Shown: positions 23,119-32,672, counted from the first letter of the stretch. The stretch: 64,000 bases of DNA from Prorocentrum cordatum (GCA_963575745.1 CAUYUJ010020692.1:1-64000); one strand, 5' to 3'. Numbers and translations are program-made. Notes: a model not told the origin generated them from the letters alone.

Positions 23119-23767
23119 GTTCGTGCCGAGTCGTGCCCCGCATCTTCCCAGCCACCTCCCCCAGACACGACAACGTTGTCTTTCCCAGCGTGGCCGAGGG
23201 GGGCGCGGAGGGCCCCCCCACCGGCGCCCCCTCGGACGCGTCGGCCGTCTGGCTGCGGTCCCTGGCCGTGGGCCGAGCCTCGCGTGATCTCCGCTGTTTC
23301 ACCCAGGCCTGTGCAAAAAGCTTCGTCACAAGCCTTAAGTCGGAAATGTGTCCCCCTTTCATGGGGATTTATTGACGAAAAATAAAAATACCCCACACAT
23401 GTTCCAAACAGGTAAAAAACATGCTAAACAAATAGTCCCCACATTATTTTTGGACTATTTTGGTCACCCGCTTGAGCGCCATCCATTTTTTGGGGCTGGT
23501 CCATGCGGCAGGCGAGTTGTTACACACTTCTCAGGGGTGTAACTTGCATGACCACCGTCCTGTGGTGGTATCTGATGAGCGAGCCTGGGTCCTCACGGTC
23601 AGTGATCTCTGCACAGGGCTTGGGCGCCGAGACGCAGCTCTGGCGCATGCCGCCCGCGTCGGAGAGAGAGACCTGTGCCGACGCCCAGACACTGTGACGA
23701 GATCGGACGAGATCGGGAACGATTCGGGACGCAATGCCAGTCCCAGGCGGGGGGGCGACAGTTCATG
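23119..23767. other. No firm gene; hairpin inside
   Basis: A plus-strand frame ending at 23375 (DASAVWLRSLAVG, CFTQACAKSFVTSLKSE) is weakly protein-like but unassigned. AATAGTCC and GGACTATT near 23430-23457 form a small hairpin. Confidence 0.4.
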
Positions 23768-23925
23768 GGGGGTACAGCCAGGGCGCTGACATAAGGACCG
23801 CTTTGGGTTCGGAAAGGATTCGCTGTTCATTAGGTAATTCCGTGGCTGCTTCTCTTGCCCTCCTCGTGTACCCAGGCTATCCTGGTGTCAAGAAGGGGCC
23901 TCGTTGCTTAACTAGCGCCCATTGT
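23768..23925. repeat. Dispersed repeat R3, copy 1
   Basis: Aligns over about 150 bases with 43988-44135. Shared blocks are GGTACAGCCA, CGCTGA, TTGCCCTCCTCG, AGGGGC(C/T)(T)CGTT and TAGCG. No coding content recognised. Confidence 0.65.
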
Positions 23926-24119
23926 ATCAGCAGCCAGACTGCCCTGCCAGTCCCAGGGAAGGGGTCGACAAATCCAGGGGCGCGCGCCATGAGCAACGCG
24001 CTGCGTCGAAGGTCTTGGGGGGGGCGCAGGGCGGTACTCCAGTCGCTTGCAAGATTGGCCTTCGGAGGGCGTCGGAGGCCTTCGGTGGGCGTTTGAAGTT
24101 CGCTTTTAAGGCCTCCAGG

Positions 24120-24255
24120 GGAGGAGGGAAAGGGGGAGGAGGGGGAGGAGGGGGAGGAGGAGGAGGAGGAGGAGGAGGAGGAGGAGGAGGAGGAGAGGAG
24201 GAAGAGGAGGAGGATGGAAGAGGAGGAGGAGGAGGAGGAGGAGGAGGACGAGGAA

Positions 24256-24303
<48 letters not shown>

Positions 24304-24690
24304 GAGGAGGAGCAGGAGGAGGGAGGAGGGAGGAGGATGGAGGCAGGAGGCAGGAGGCAGGAGGCAAAAGGGAGGAGGGAGTAGGGAGGAGGGCGGACGG
24401 AGGACGAGGAGTAGGGAGGAGAGAAGGACGACGGAAGAGGGAGGAGGGAGGAGGGAGGAAGAGGGAAGAGGGAGGAAGGACAAAGGAAGAGGCGGCGGAG
24501 GAGGCGGAGGAGGAGGAGGAAGGACAAAAGAGGAGGCGGAGGAGGATAAGGAGGAGATCGAAGAGGAGGAGGAGGAGGAAGAAGAGGAAAAGGATGAGGG
24601 GCAGGAGGAGGAGGATCTCGAGGAGGAAAGGAGTACAAGTAGGAGTCGGAGGAGGAGGAGGAGGAGGAGGAGGAGGAGGTCGAGGAGGGA
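24120..24690. repeat. (GGA)n / (GAC)n purine-rich array
   Basis: GGA array with an internal GAGGAC hexamer block (about 24245-24300) and many degenerate units. Confidence 0.95.
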
Positions 24691-25040
24691 GAGAATACGT
24701 TTCACGGGCGCTTGCCTTACATTCGGCGGCGCGTTTCGAACTGGGGGGTGGGACCCCCCCCCAACATTCGGCGCCGTCGATCAAAACCGAGAGGATTCCC
24801 CTCCCCCCCCAACCCCGCCCCTCCCGACCCCCCCCTCCCTCCCAAGGGGGGGGGGTCAAAACCCCTCCCCCCTTTTCCAGCGCCGGCGCCGGCGCTGGCG
24901 GCCGCCGGCAGCGCCCACGGCGGGGACGCAGCGACGATGACCAGAGGCAGCCCAGGGGGGGGGTTAAAACACCCCCCCCCTCGGCGCCGTCGCTGGCGGC
25001 GGCCAGCAGCCGGCGCTGGCGCAGGCGACGGCGGGGATGC
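24691..25040. other. Homopolymer-rich GC sequence
   Basis: Several runs of 8-11 C or G (for example 24752-24760 and 24846-24855), GCGCCGGCGCTGGCG-type repeats and no gene. Two segments resembling each other (24850-24970 and 24960-25040, GGTCAAAACC / GGTTAAAACA plus CGGCG boxes) suggest a local duplication. Confidence 0.6.
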
Positions 25041-25044
25041 AGCG

Positions 25045-25915
25045 ACGATTACCACCACTACTACCACCACCACTACCACTACCACCACCGCCTCAACCCA
25101 CCACCACCACCAGCAACAGCACCACACAACCACCACCACCACCACAGCCACCACCACCACCACAACCACCACCACAACTCACCATCACCACCACCACCAC
25201 CACCACAAAGACAAAAACCCACCACCACAGCCACCACAATCTACCACACCACCACCACCATCACCACAACCACCACCAGCACCAGCAGCACAACCCACCG
25301 CCACCACCACAAACCACAACACCACCACCACCAACGCCACCACCACCACCACCACCACCACCACCACAATTACAAACGTCCACAAACCACCGCCACCACC
25401 ACAACCAATCACCACCACCACCACCACAAACCACCACCACACCACCACCACACCACCACCACGCCACCACAACCACGACCACCACAACTCACCATCACCA
25501 TCACCACCACAAGAACCCACCACCACTACCACCATTACCACAATGTACCACACCACCACCACCACCACCGCCACAACCACCACCACTACCAGCAGCACGA
25601 CCCACCACCACCACCACCACAAACCACCACACCACCACCACCACCGCCGCCACCACCACCACCAGCACCACCTCCACAAACCACCGCCACAACCACAACC
25701 CACCACCACCACCACCACCACCGAACCAACACCACCACCACAACCCACCACCACCACCACAAACCACCACCACACCACAACCAAACCACCACCACCACCA
25801 CCCACCGCCACAACCACCACCACCACAACAAACCACCACACCACCACCACCACCACCACAACCACCACCACCGCCACCAGCACCACCACCACAACCCACC
25901 ACCACCACCACCGTC
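25045..25915. repeat. (ACC)n array
   Basis: About 870 bases of ACC/CAC units with ACA, GCC and AAC variants, the longest such array in the window. Thr-, His- and Pro-rich frames, and Val/Gly/Trp frames on the other strand, are by-products. Confidence 0.96.
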
Positions 25916-26159
25916 GTCCTCGTCGACGCTCCCCGCCACCGCCGCCCGCCGCCGCAGGCGCCGGCGCTGGCCCAGAAATTGAAATGGAAATCGTCGTCCC
26001 CGCCACCGTCGCCAGTCGCCGACGCAACCGCAGCGCCGGCCCGAGGAGAGCGGAAGCAGGGGGGGAAGTCGAACCACCCCCCCTCCGTCACGGGAGTGGG
26101 GGGGGGGGTCTGGTTCCGCCCCCTCCTTTTCCAAGCGACCACAGAACGCGCTCTGTCCG

Positions 26160-26415
26160 AGGAGGATGTCGAGGAGGAGGCGGGCAAGTAGGAGGAGGAG
26201 AAGGAGCACAGGAAGAGGAAGGGGAGGATGGGGAGGAAGAGAAGGAGGAGGAGGAAGAGGAGGAGGAGGTCGAGGAGGAGGAGGAGGAAAAGGAGGGGGA
26301 GGAGGTGGTGGAGGAGGAGGAGGAGGTGGTGGAGGAGGACGAGGGGGAGGAGGATGTGGAGGAGGAGGAGGAGGAAAAGGAGGATAACGACGCGGAGGAG
26401 GAGGAGGAGCAGATG
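26160..26415. repeat. (GGA)n array
   Basis: GGA units with GTCGAGGAG, GAAGAG and GTGG variants. Confidence 0.93.
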
Positions 26416-26429
26416 GAGCAGACCTCCCT

Positions 26430-27389
26430 GCAGCACCAGAACCGAAGGATGCCTTCTAGCAGTTCGAATCGAGGGGGGCAGGTTTCCAAGACTCTTGCGG
26501 CATGCCCACCTTGTAGGAGGAAGGCCCTACCCATGGCGGGAGGACAGTGCTGAGGGACATCGGCATCAGTGTCAAGAACAGCAGTACCAGCAGAGCAACA
26601 AGTGGCAGAGACAGCACAACGGCTACCATGGCGGACGTTGGCAAAAAAAGGATGGAAGCAGTCAACGGCGAGATCGGCATCGAGAACAAGACGGACTGCG
26701 AGGAAAAGAAGGCGGACCGAGAGGAATATGAAAGCACGTCCGCCGAGAAACGCAAGGACGGGCAGAAACACTCTAGACGATCCTCCCCGACGACATGGCG
26801 AGTGCCAAGAAACTGAACGAACCTGACAGACGGCGGACGTGGCAAACTACCAAGGAAACGCAGCCGGCGAGGCTCGCCGACCAGATATCGGGGGCGACCC
26901 AGGCGAATGTTGAGCAAGGCGAGCTCGACAACACGATAGCGGTCACAACGTGCATGACGAATTTCATGAAAGGGGCGAGCCAGCGTATCCGTGAATTGCG
27001 ACAGAAAGCATCTTAGTTCCTGGCCAGGAAGAAAGCCAACACCCAGAATATCTACGAGCGGAAGCAGGAGGGGGGTGACCTCGGCGAGAAACTCAATGCA
27101 CTCACGGCCCTCATATCAGAAGCGGAACTGTCGAGAGGCATGAGGGATATTTGTTGGGTGATTCGAGTCGCGATGGTGATGGTGACCTGACCGTCACGGG
27201 CGATGGCGAGGAGGAGAAGCATAAAACCCAGAGGGGAAGAACCCCACACCCGACAAGAAGGATACTTACGTTTGCATGTGGAGACACCCAGGAGGGAGTG
27301 GAGAGGGCGTTGGCGGAACTCAACAAATGACCCGACGAGCAGCAATCGCATCAGGGAGTTCTCCAGCATCACTTTGCTCACTTACGCCA

Positions 27390-27390
<1 letters not shown>
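26430..27390 (+). other. Broken coding-like sequence, left of the retrotransposon
   Basis: Protein-like pieces in different plus-strand frames: 26547-26816 (EAVNGEIGIENKTDCEEKK), 26795-27016 (RLADQISGATQANVEQGEL, TTCMTNFMKGASQRI) and 27060-27190 (LGEKLNALTALISEAEL). Stops and frame changes separate them. They are charged and helix-rich and resemble the sequence right of the element (34293-34601). They may be the split halves of an old degenerate gene or retroelement that the DIRS-like element entered. Function unknown. Confidence 0.35.

Positions 27391-27392
<2 letters not shown>

Positions 27393-27424
<32 letters not shown>
27393..27424. repeat. (TA)n microsatellite
   Basis: Pure TA run, followed by a TATAAATAG stretch. 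Confidence 0.97.
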
Positions 27425-27432
<8 letters not shown>

Positions 27433-27436
27433 AATA

Positions 27437-27473
27437 GAGGGAGAAAGAGAGATAGGGAGAGAGAGAGAGAGGA

Positions 27474-27516
<43 letters not shown>

Positions 27517-27518
27517 CA
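27437..27518. repeat. (GA)n microsatellite
   Basis: GAGAGA run with a few AAAG and ATAG interruptions, ending 5 bases before the element. Confidence 0.95.
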
Positions 27519-27523
27519 TACAT

Positions 27524-27612
27524 ATTTTTGTCTGTGACTTGTGTTTTCCAGAGAGGCGAGGAGCGTCCCGATTGAATGCTTGCATCGCCCGTGGCATACT
27601 TGCTCAAGCGCA
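27524..27612 (+). repeat. Split direct repeat A1 (5' end of element)
   Basis: Identical over 89 bases to 33845-33933. It ends one base before the ORF0 start codon, so it must serve as the 5' untranslated region and perhaps the promoter. Near its end (27589-27608) it reads CCGTGGCATACTTGCTCAAG, which resembles the dinoflagellate spliced leader. Confidence 0.93.
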
Positions 27613-27613
27613 T

Positions 27614-28063
27614 ATGGACCTGCTTCAGCTCGGCGGGGTCCTTCGAGAGCTCTCTCACCTTTCCCTGCATCTCAGCAGCAGCCTGCAATCTTGCCCTCCG
27701 TGCCCCTCGCTGGTCTGCCCGCACGTGGAGCGCGGCTCGCTGTCGTGCGGCTCGCCTGGGCAGGCGGCAGTGCCTTGCGAGGCTCGGGCTCCCGAGCCAA
27801 CGGCCGCAGGGCCTGGCTGGCCGCTGCTGGTGGTCTTCGCAGCGGGCGTGGCCGTCGGGCTGGCCATCTCGCCTCGCCTACGGCGTGCTCCAGGCGGAGC
27901 GGCATCGGCGTCCTCAGCGGCGCCACGGGCCGCCGCGGCCCCAGAGGCAGCCACTGCGACGGCAGCGCCGACCACTTTGGCGTTGACGACTGGACCATCG
28001 GCGGGACCAGTGACACCTTCGTCAAGGCATGGCTGCAGTGCCACGGTGCCCGGACATTCCTGA
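27614..28063 (+). CDS. ORF0, small membrane-protein-like ORF of the element
   Basis: 149 residues from ATG 27614 to TGA 28061-28063 (the frame is open further 5', but ATG 27614 is the first after A1). A leucine-rich helix-like start (MDLLQLGGVLRELSHL) is followed by a Cys-rich spot (CPPCPSLVC), then one predicted transmembrane segment at about residues 69-85 (WPLLVVFAAGVAVGLAI) and an Ala/Pro-rich tail. It overlaps the start of ORF1 by 35 bases in a different frame. Small membrane ORFs are not part of the usual DIRS gene set, so its role is unknown. It could be a membrane anchor or a chance frame. Confidence 0.5.
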   Translation: MDLLQLGGVLRELSHLSLHLSSSLQSCPPCPSLVCPHVERGSLSCGSPGQAAVPCEARAPEPTAAGPGWPLLVVFAAGVAVGLAISPRLRRAPGGAASASSAAPRAAAAPEAATATAAPTTLALTTGPSAGPVTPSSRHGCSATVPGHS

Positions 28064-29189
28064 GTTCCAAGTCGCCGTTCGCTTCGATGATGATCCTAAT
28101 TTTACTTGGCATCATCGTATCTTGTTGCGACGTGTGCGAGACGCTGTGTGGATCACGCTCACTCCAGATCTCGATCTCGAGAGGATCAATCTGGACGAGC
28201 GCCGGCATAGGGTGCTCGAGCGAGGACAGGCTTTCCCAGATGCCATCGTTGGGGATCTCTACGCCTTCGACCCGATCGGACGCGAGGCGGTCGCCGGGCA
28301 CAAGAGACGTGCTCGACTTCAGGCGGCCGTGCTCGGCGGGGACGAGGACGAGGCCATGGACGCTGAGGAGTGGGTCTACGCTGACCTCGAGGACCCAGCG
28401 TTCGGGACGCTCGTCGCCGCCGATGTCCTCGAGGGGGACGAGTTCGTGGAGCTGGGCAACCGCGGCCTGGTGCGCCGTGAAGGTACAGCTCGGGGGCTCG
28501 AGAAGGTTGGACGTGCTCGACTGGGCGAGTGGGCTGAGCAGCGTCGTGTCGGCGCTGAGGACATCAGGAGTCTGGGAGTCCACACAGCCGCGGACGGCAC
28601 ACGTCACCTCGGGTGGCCGGACGCCGTCGGCATGCTGCGCGAGAGTGACATGCCGGAGTGGAAGTTCGAGGGGCCACGAGTGTGCAAAGAACTGGCCGCC
28701 TCGATTCGAGAAGGAGCAGGGAACCCGACTTCGTACCACGCCGAGTGGATCAGGCTGTCGGGGGTCAACCAGAATAGCGCCATCGCCTATGAGCACAAGA
28801 ACGCCATGGAGATGTTGCGTGTGGCCACCAGCACCGACCAGGTCGACATCAGCAACCTGGCCTCGTTCGAGCTCCTCGCGAGGCGGGTCGTCATGCTGGA
28901 GATGGCGGTGGCGCGAGACCCCCGGGATCCCGACTTCAGTGGGCTCGGAGTCATTGCTGACGGCGCGGTGGGGACCGACGGGGCTGCGCGAGCGCCGAGG
29001 TTCCGCACCTGGGTGTCGGACCGTCAGAAGGAGAGGGCGAACATCCTCAAGCAGTCGAGGTTGTACAAGGAGGAGACCAGGAACGAGCGGGACAGGAGGC
29101 GCGGCCCGAAGGGGCCAAAGGGCGGTGATGCAAAAGGCAAAGGCAGGGGGGCTGGCGGCCAAGGAGCCGAGGCCCCTCTGCCGAGCTAG
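28029..29189 (+). CDS. ORF1, Gag-like protein
   Basis: 386 residues from ATG 28029 to TAG 29187-29189. Balanced, charged composition, with a basic Gly/Lys-rich tail (RRGPKGPKGGDAKGKGRG) suited to nucleic-acid binding. No CCHC zinc knuckle is visible. The Gag call rests on position upstream of RT in a complete retrotransposon and on the basic tail, not on a recognised domain. The stop codon is followed without spacing by the ATG of the RT ORF in the same frame. Occasional readthrough would therefore give a Gag-Pol fusion, or termination and restart could couple the two. Confidence 0.7.
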   Translation: MAAVPRCPDIPEFQVAVRFDDDPNFTWHHRILLRRVRDAVWITLTPDLDLERINLDERRHRVLERGQAFPDAIVGDLYAFDPIGREAVAGHKRRARLQAAVLGGDEDEAMDAEEWVYADLEDPAFGTLVAADVLEGDEFVELGNRGLVRREGTARGLEKVGRARLGEWAEQRRVGAEDIRSLGVHTAADGTRHLGWPDAVGMLRESDMPEWKFEGPRVCKELAASIREGAGNPTSYHAEWIRLSGVNQNSAIAYEHKNAMEMLRVATSTDQVDISNLASFELLARRVVMLEMAVARDPRDPDFSGLGVIADGAVGTDGAARAPRFRTWVSDRQKERANILKQSRLYKEETRNERDRRRGPKGPKGGDAKGKGRGAGGQGAEAPLPS

Positions 29190-32100
29190 ATGGCGCCCGA
29201 CAGCCCGCGGGTCACCAAAGCCGACTGGTGGCCTGGCGGGGAGTGGAGGCACGGAGGACCCTTTCCTCTTCCTGTGCCCGAAGTTCGGCAGTACCCACGT
29301 GGAGCCCCTCACTATGTGCAGCAGAGGTGGTGGCGCTCCACGACGCGGCAAAGGCTTGTTAGAGATACAGTACTCGGTGTCAACCAACTGGCGGCCGCTC
29401 AAGCTAACAATTCGCACTTTCGACGATCTCCGCTGGCGAGCTCAGCTCCTACAGCAGTCCAGCGGGAGATGTTGGCGAGTCTCGAGGATCGGGTGGGGCG
29501 TGCAGGCCTGGTCCCCGAAGGCCTCGCTCCAAGCAGAGCCCTCCGGGAGCTCTTCAAGACGAAGGACCTGTACGGTCAAGAGCCACGTCACCTTGCCAGT
29601 TATGATCCAGCCAAGCTGCGAGTGGCCAAGGGAGTGGTGGAACCCAAGGATGCGAGAGCGCTGCTACCACCTCATGCAGCGCAGAGGCTCCGACGCTACA
29701 AGACGTGCATCGAGTTGTCCGCCGAGGAGATCGAGGCCAAGTTCGCCTCCGAGCCCTCGCCCAAGCCCTACTGGGACCCCGTGCTGCGGCGCAACAAGCG
29801 GGCCCGGCACGAGCTCTTCGAGCGCCTCCTCTCTTCGGGCATCCTGGTGCCCAGGAGGCGCCTCAAGGGCCGCATCGGACTCTTCTTCGTCAAGAAGAAG
29901 GAGGGGGCCATTCGCCTCATCGTGGACGCTCGCTACCCTAATGCCTGCCACAAGCCGCCGCCCACCACGCAGCTTGGCACCGCGCAGTCATTCGCGGAGC
30001 TCAACCTTGCCGAGTTCGCGGACGTGGCGGCGGAGATGGCTTCTCATTGTGTTCTGCCTGGTGCAGGCGGCGTCCCAGCCCTGGACTTCCACCAGAGCGG
30101 CGCCGACGTGCGCGACGGCTTCTACCAGTTCAGCATCGTCGAGGTGGCCGACTGGTTCGGGATCGACGAGTCGTTCGGCAAGGGGAGTTTTGGCATCACC
30201 AAGGTGTTCGACCCCGAGCTGGGCGTGGACGTGGAGCTGGCTAAGCACGAGTCCTTCTACCTATGCATGGGGGCCATGCCCATGGGATGGTCGTGGGCCC
30301 TCTACTTCTGCAGCGAGGCGGTGGCTTCCCGCGCGGCAGCCGTGGCTGCTGATGGTTGGGGTGGCTTGCTCCGAGAGCGCGCTCCGGCCCCCCGCCTGGT
30401 CCCTGGGCGGCCCGTCCACGCCGTGTACGTGGACAACCACACGGGGCTGGGGCACAGCGCCATGGACGCAGAGCAGGCCCACCAGGACTTCCGCGCGCAG
30501 TGTGCCGCCTTCGGTCTCGATCTCCACGATGAGGTTCCCTGCAGCCCCTATCTCGAGGCTCTCGGGCTGCAGTTTGACGGGCCGGGCCGCCGCCTGCGGC
30601 ATCGATCGGCCCGCCTCTGGCGCTTCAAGCTGGCGACTGCAGCCCTGCTTCGCCGCCGTGTGGTGGCAGGATGGCAGCTCGAGATCTGGCTGGGCCACGC
30701 CGTACACATGTGCGGCCTCTGCCGACCCCTTCTGTCTATCCTGTCCCAGAGCTACGCCTACGTCGCGGCTCACAAGGAGAGGTCAGGACGCTTGTGGCGA
30801 GGCGTTCGGCGTGAGCTCTGGCTCATGTCCAACCTGGTCTTCACCTGCGAGGTCGAGCTGGACGCCCCGTTCAACTCGTCGGTCTACCTCGGCGACTCGT
30901 CGGATTACGGCTACGCCCTCATGGAGACGAGGGGCACAGGCGACGAGCTGCTGGAGGACTTCAAGTGGAGAGAGCGCTGGAGGTTCAAGGCCGCGCCGCC
31001 GCTGCCTCCGCCACCGCGCCCGACCCTGGGGGCACTGGGCGCAGCGTTCGGGGTCTGCTTCGACGGCGACGACCCCGAGCAGGTGGAGGCGTTCGGCGAG
31101 CCGCACGTCGTGGGCAGGACCGCCTGGGAGCCGCTGGGGGCCCGGACCCGCCTGGCGCAGTGGGCCACCGAGGCGGCCCGCACTGCCGAGGCGGGGGCCC
31201 GCCCCGGGCGACGCGGACGGCGGCGCACGGCCCGAGGGGCTGCGCCGCGCGAGGAGGTGGAAGGCTTCGAGGCCATCCCCGTGGTCGGCGCCTGCTGGGA
31301 CAATAAGCGGCGCTGGCACACGCTGGTGGAAGGCTTCTGGCACTGGAGGCAGGAACGCATCAACGTCAAGGAGGCTAGGGTCTGTCTCATGGGTCTCCGC
31401 CGTAGCTTGCGGACCAGACGGGGCTGCCACCGCCGGCTGCTCACCCTGTCGGACAACCTCGTGTCCGCCGTGGTGTTCGACCGCGGCCGCTCGTCGAGCT
31501 GGGCGCTCAATGCGCTGTGCCGCCGAGCCGCGGCCTATCAGGTTGCCGGCTGTGTGGCGTGGCGGGTCCGCCACATCCGCACGGACAGGAACCACGCGGA
31601 CGAGGGCTCCCGTCGTCCCCGAGCCCCGCGAGTGCAGGTACCCGCGAGACTTGAGGGCGGGGCGCCAGCGGCCTCTCTGCGGAGGGGAGGCCGCCGCCTG
31701 GGCGCGCCTCGACATCATGGCGCGCCCCAGGCGGTCCAGGCCTCGCTCGAGCTCTTCTCGGGCTCAGGCCAGCTCACCGCCTCTCTCCGGCGCTTGGGGC
31801 TGCGAGTCCTGCCAGGCGCCGAGATCAGGCGCTCCGCCCGATATGATTTGTCACGTCGCACGACGCAGCGAGCTGTGCTGCGTTGGATTCGGAGTGGGAA
31901 GCTCTGGTACGTACATCTGGGGACAGCATGCTCCGCCTGGTCAGTCGCCCGCTCCACGCCTTATAACATCGAGCGGGCGCGGCGGTTGGAGGCAGTGTCT
32001 GTCGACATGGCGCTCTTCACAGCGGAGGTCATCAAAGAGTGTGACCGCTGTGGCGTACTGTGGTCGCTGGAGAATCCTGCCAGCTCGAAGTTGTTTCGCT

Positions 32101-32672
32101 TCGAGCCCCTTGCTGTCCTTGCCAGTCTGCCAGACGCCCGTTACGTCTCGTTCGATCTTTGTGGATTCGGAGAAAATGTTCGCAAACCGACCACCATCTT
32201 CACCAATGCCATCTGTCTGGACATCCTGGGGAGAAGATGTGATGGGTCACACCGCCATGAGCCTCTGCAGGGTGGGCTCAAAGCTGGAGCCTACTCGCCC
32301 GCCCTCTGCCGAGAGTGGGCTGCCGCGCTATGCTCGGCGGCGCCTCCTCAGGCCTTCGGCGACTCCGAGCCGCTCGCCTCCGAGTGGGACGCGGAGCTGG
32401 AGGCGCTGGTGCCGCGGTCGCATGGTGCTGCAGCGAAACTCGGGGAGGCTCACGGCGGGACTGACGCCGAGAGCCGCGGGCAGGACTTCCTCGCGCGCCA
32501 CGCCGTCGAGTTCGGCGGCGCGCGGGGTCATCAAGGCGGCCCTGAGGCCGCCGCTGCGGCAGCAAGGCCGTGCGGCTGTCGGCGAGGAGAAGGAGCGGCT
32601 GGCGGTGGCGCGCAGGGCGCGGGTCCCGCCGGCGGCGCGCGACGACTTCCTGCGGCTCGGGACCATCCGTGA
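29190..32672 (+). CDS. Polyprotein: reverse transcriptase - RNase H - methyltransferase-like
   Basis: 1160 residues. RT: FFVKKKEGAIRLIVDAR before motif A, motif A ADVRDGFYQF with catalytic-type D306, motif B MGAMPMGWSWALYF, and motif C YVDN at 413-416 where most RTs have YxDD. RNase H: GDSSDYGYAL (D569/D572), the VKEARV Glu, TLSDN and the closing HIRTDRNHADEGSR (H795, N801, D804). C-terminal domain, about 850-1080: LELFSGSGQL (SAM-binding motif I, 853-862), GTACSAWSVA (911-920, position of the PCQ loop with C914 kept), SLENPASS (ENP 961-963) and FGENVRKPTTIFTN. This set most resembles C5-cytosine methyltransferases. DIRS elements are known to carry a methyltransferase after RNase H. The last 251 bases overlap the recombinase ORF in another frame. 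Confidence 0.88.
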   Translation: MAPDSPRVTKADWWPGGEWRHGGPFPLPVPEVRQYPRGAPHYVQQRWWRSTTRQRLVRDTVLGVNQLAAAQANNSHFRRSPLASSAPTAVQREMLASLEDRVGRAGLVPEGLAPSRALRELFKTKDLYGQEPRHLASYDPAKLRVAKGVVEPKDARALLPPHAAQRLRRYKTCIELSAEEIEAKFASEPSPKPYWDPVLRRNKRARHELFERLLSSGILVPRRRLKGRIGLFFVKKKEGAIRLIVDARYPNACHKPPPTTQLGTAQSFAELNLAEFADVAAEMASHCVLPGAGGVPALDFHQSGADVRDGFYQFSIVEVADWFGIDESFGKGSFGITKVFDPELGVDVELAKHESFYLCMGAMPMGWSWALYFCSEAVASRAAAVAADGWGGLLRERAPAPRLVPGRPVHAVYVDNHTGLGHSAMDAEQAHQDFRAQCAAFGLDLHDEVPCSPYLEALGLQFDGPGRRLRHRSARLWRFKLATAALLRRRVVAGWQLEIWLGHAVHMCGLCRPLLSILSQSYAYVAAHKERSGRLWRGVRRELWLMSNLVFTCEVELDAPFNSSVYLGDSSDYGYALMETRGTGDELLEDFKWRERWRFKAAPPLPPPPRPTLGALGAAFGVCFDGDDPEQVEAFGEPHVVGRTAWEPLGARTRLAQWATEAARTAEAGARPGRRGRRRTARGAAPREEVEGFEAIPVVGACWDNKRRWHTLVEGFWHWRQERINVKEARVCLMGLRRSLRTRRGCHRRLLTLSDNLVSAVVFDRGRSSSWALNALCRRAAAYQVAGCVAWRVRHIRTDRNHADEGSRRPRAPRVQVPARLEGGAPAASLRRGGRRLGAPRHHGAPQAVQASLELFSGSGQLTASLRRLGLRVLPGAEIRRSARYDLSRRTTQRAVLRWIRSGKLWYVHLGTACSAWSVARSTPYNIERARRLEAVSVDMALFTAEVIKECDRCGVLWSLENPASSKLFRFEPLAVLASLPDARYVSFDLCGFGENVRKPTTIFTNAICLDILGRRCDGSHRHEPLQGGLKAGAYSPALCREWAAALCSAAPPQAFGDSEPLASEWDAELEALVPRSHGAAAKLGEAHGGTDAESRGQDFLARHAVEFGGARGHQGGPEAAAAAARPCGCRRGEGAAGGGAQGAGPAGGARRLPAARDHP

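Noticed and set aside
23922-26553. Frames of 600-700 codons rich in Gly/Arg then Thr/His/Pro
   Set aside because: Translation of GGA and ACC arrays.
27424-27436. TATAAATAG as a TATA box for the retrotransposon
   Set aside because: It lies outside the element in a decaying (TA)n tract, and canonical TATA promoters are not usual in dinoflagellates.
27672-29417. Long minus-strand frame opposite ORF1
   Set aside because: Antisense shadow of a well-supported coding region, no domain.
30783-31718. Minus-strand frame opposite RNase H
   Set aside because: Shadow of the RNase H coding sequence.
27541-32421. The upstream ~1600 codons of the frame that ends in the recombinase
   Set aside because: They run open only as a +1 shadow of ORF1 and the RT polyprotein, in GC-rich DNA with strong codon bias. 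Only the part from about 32422 has recombinase sequence.
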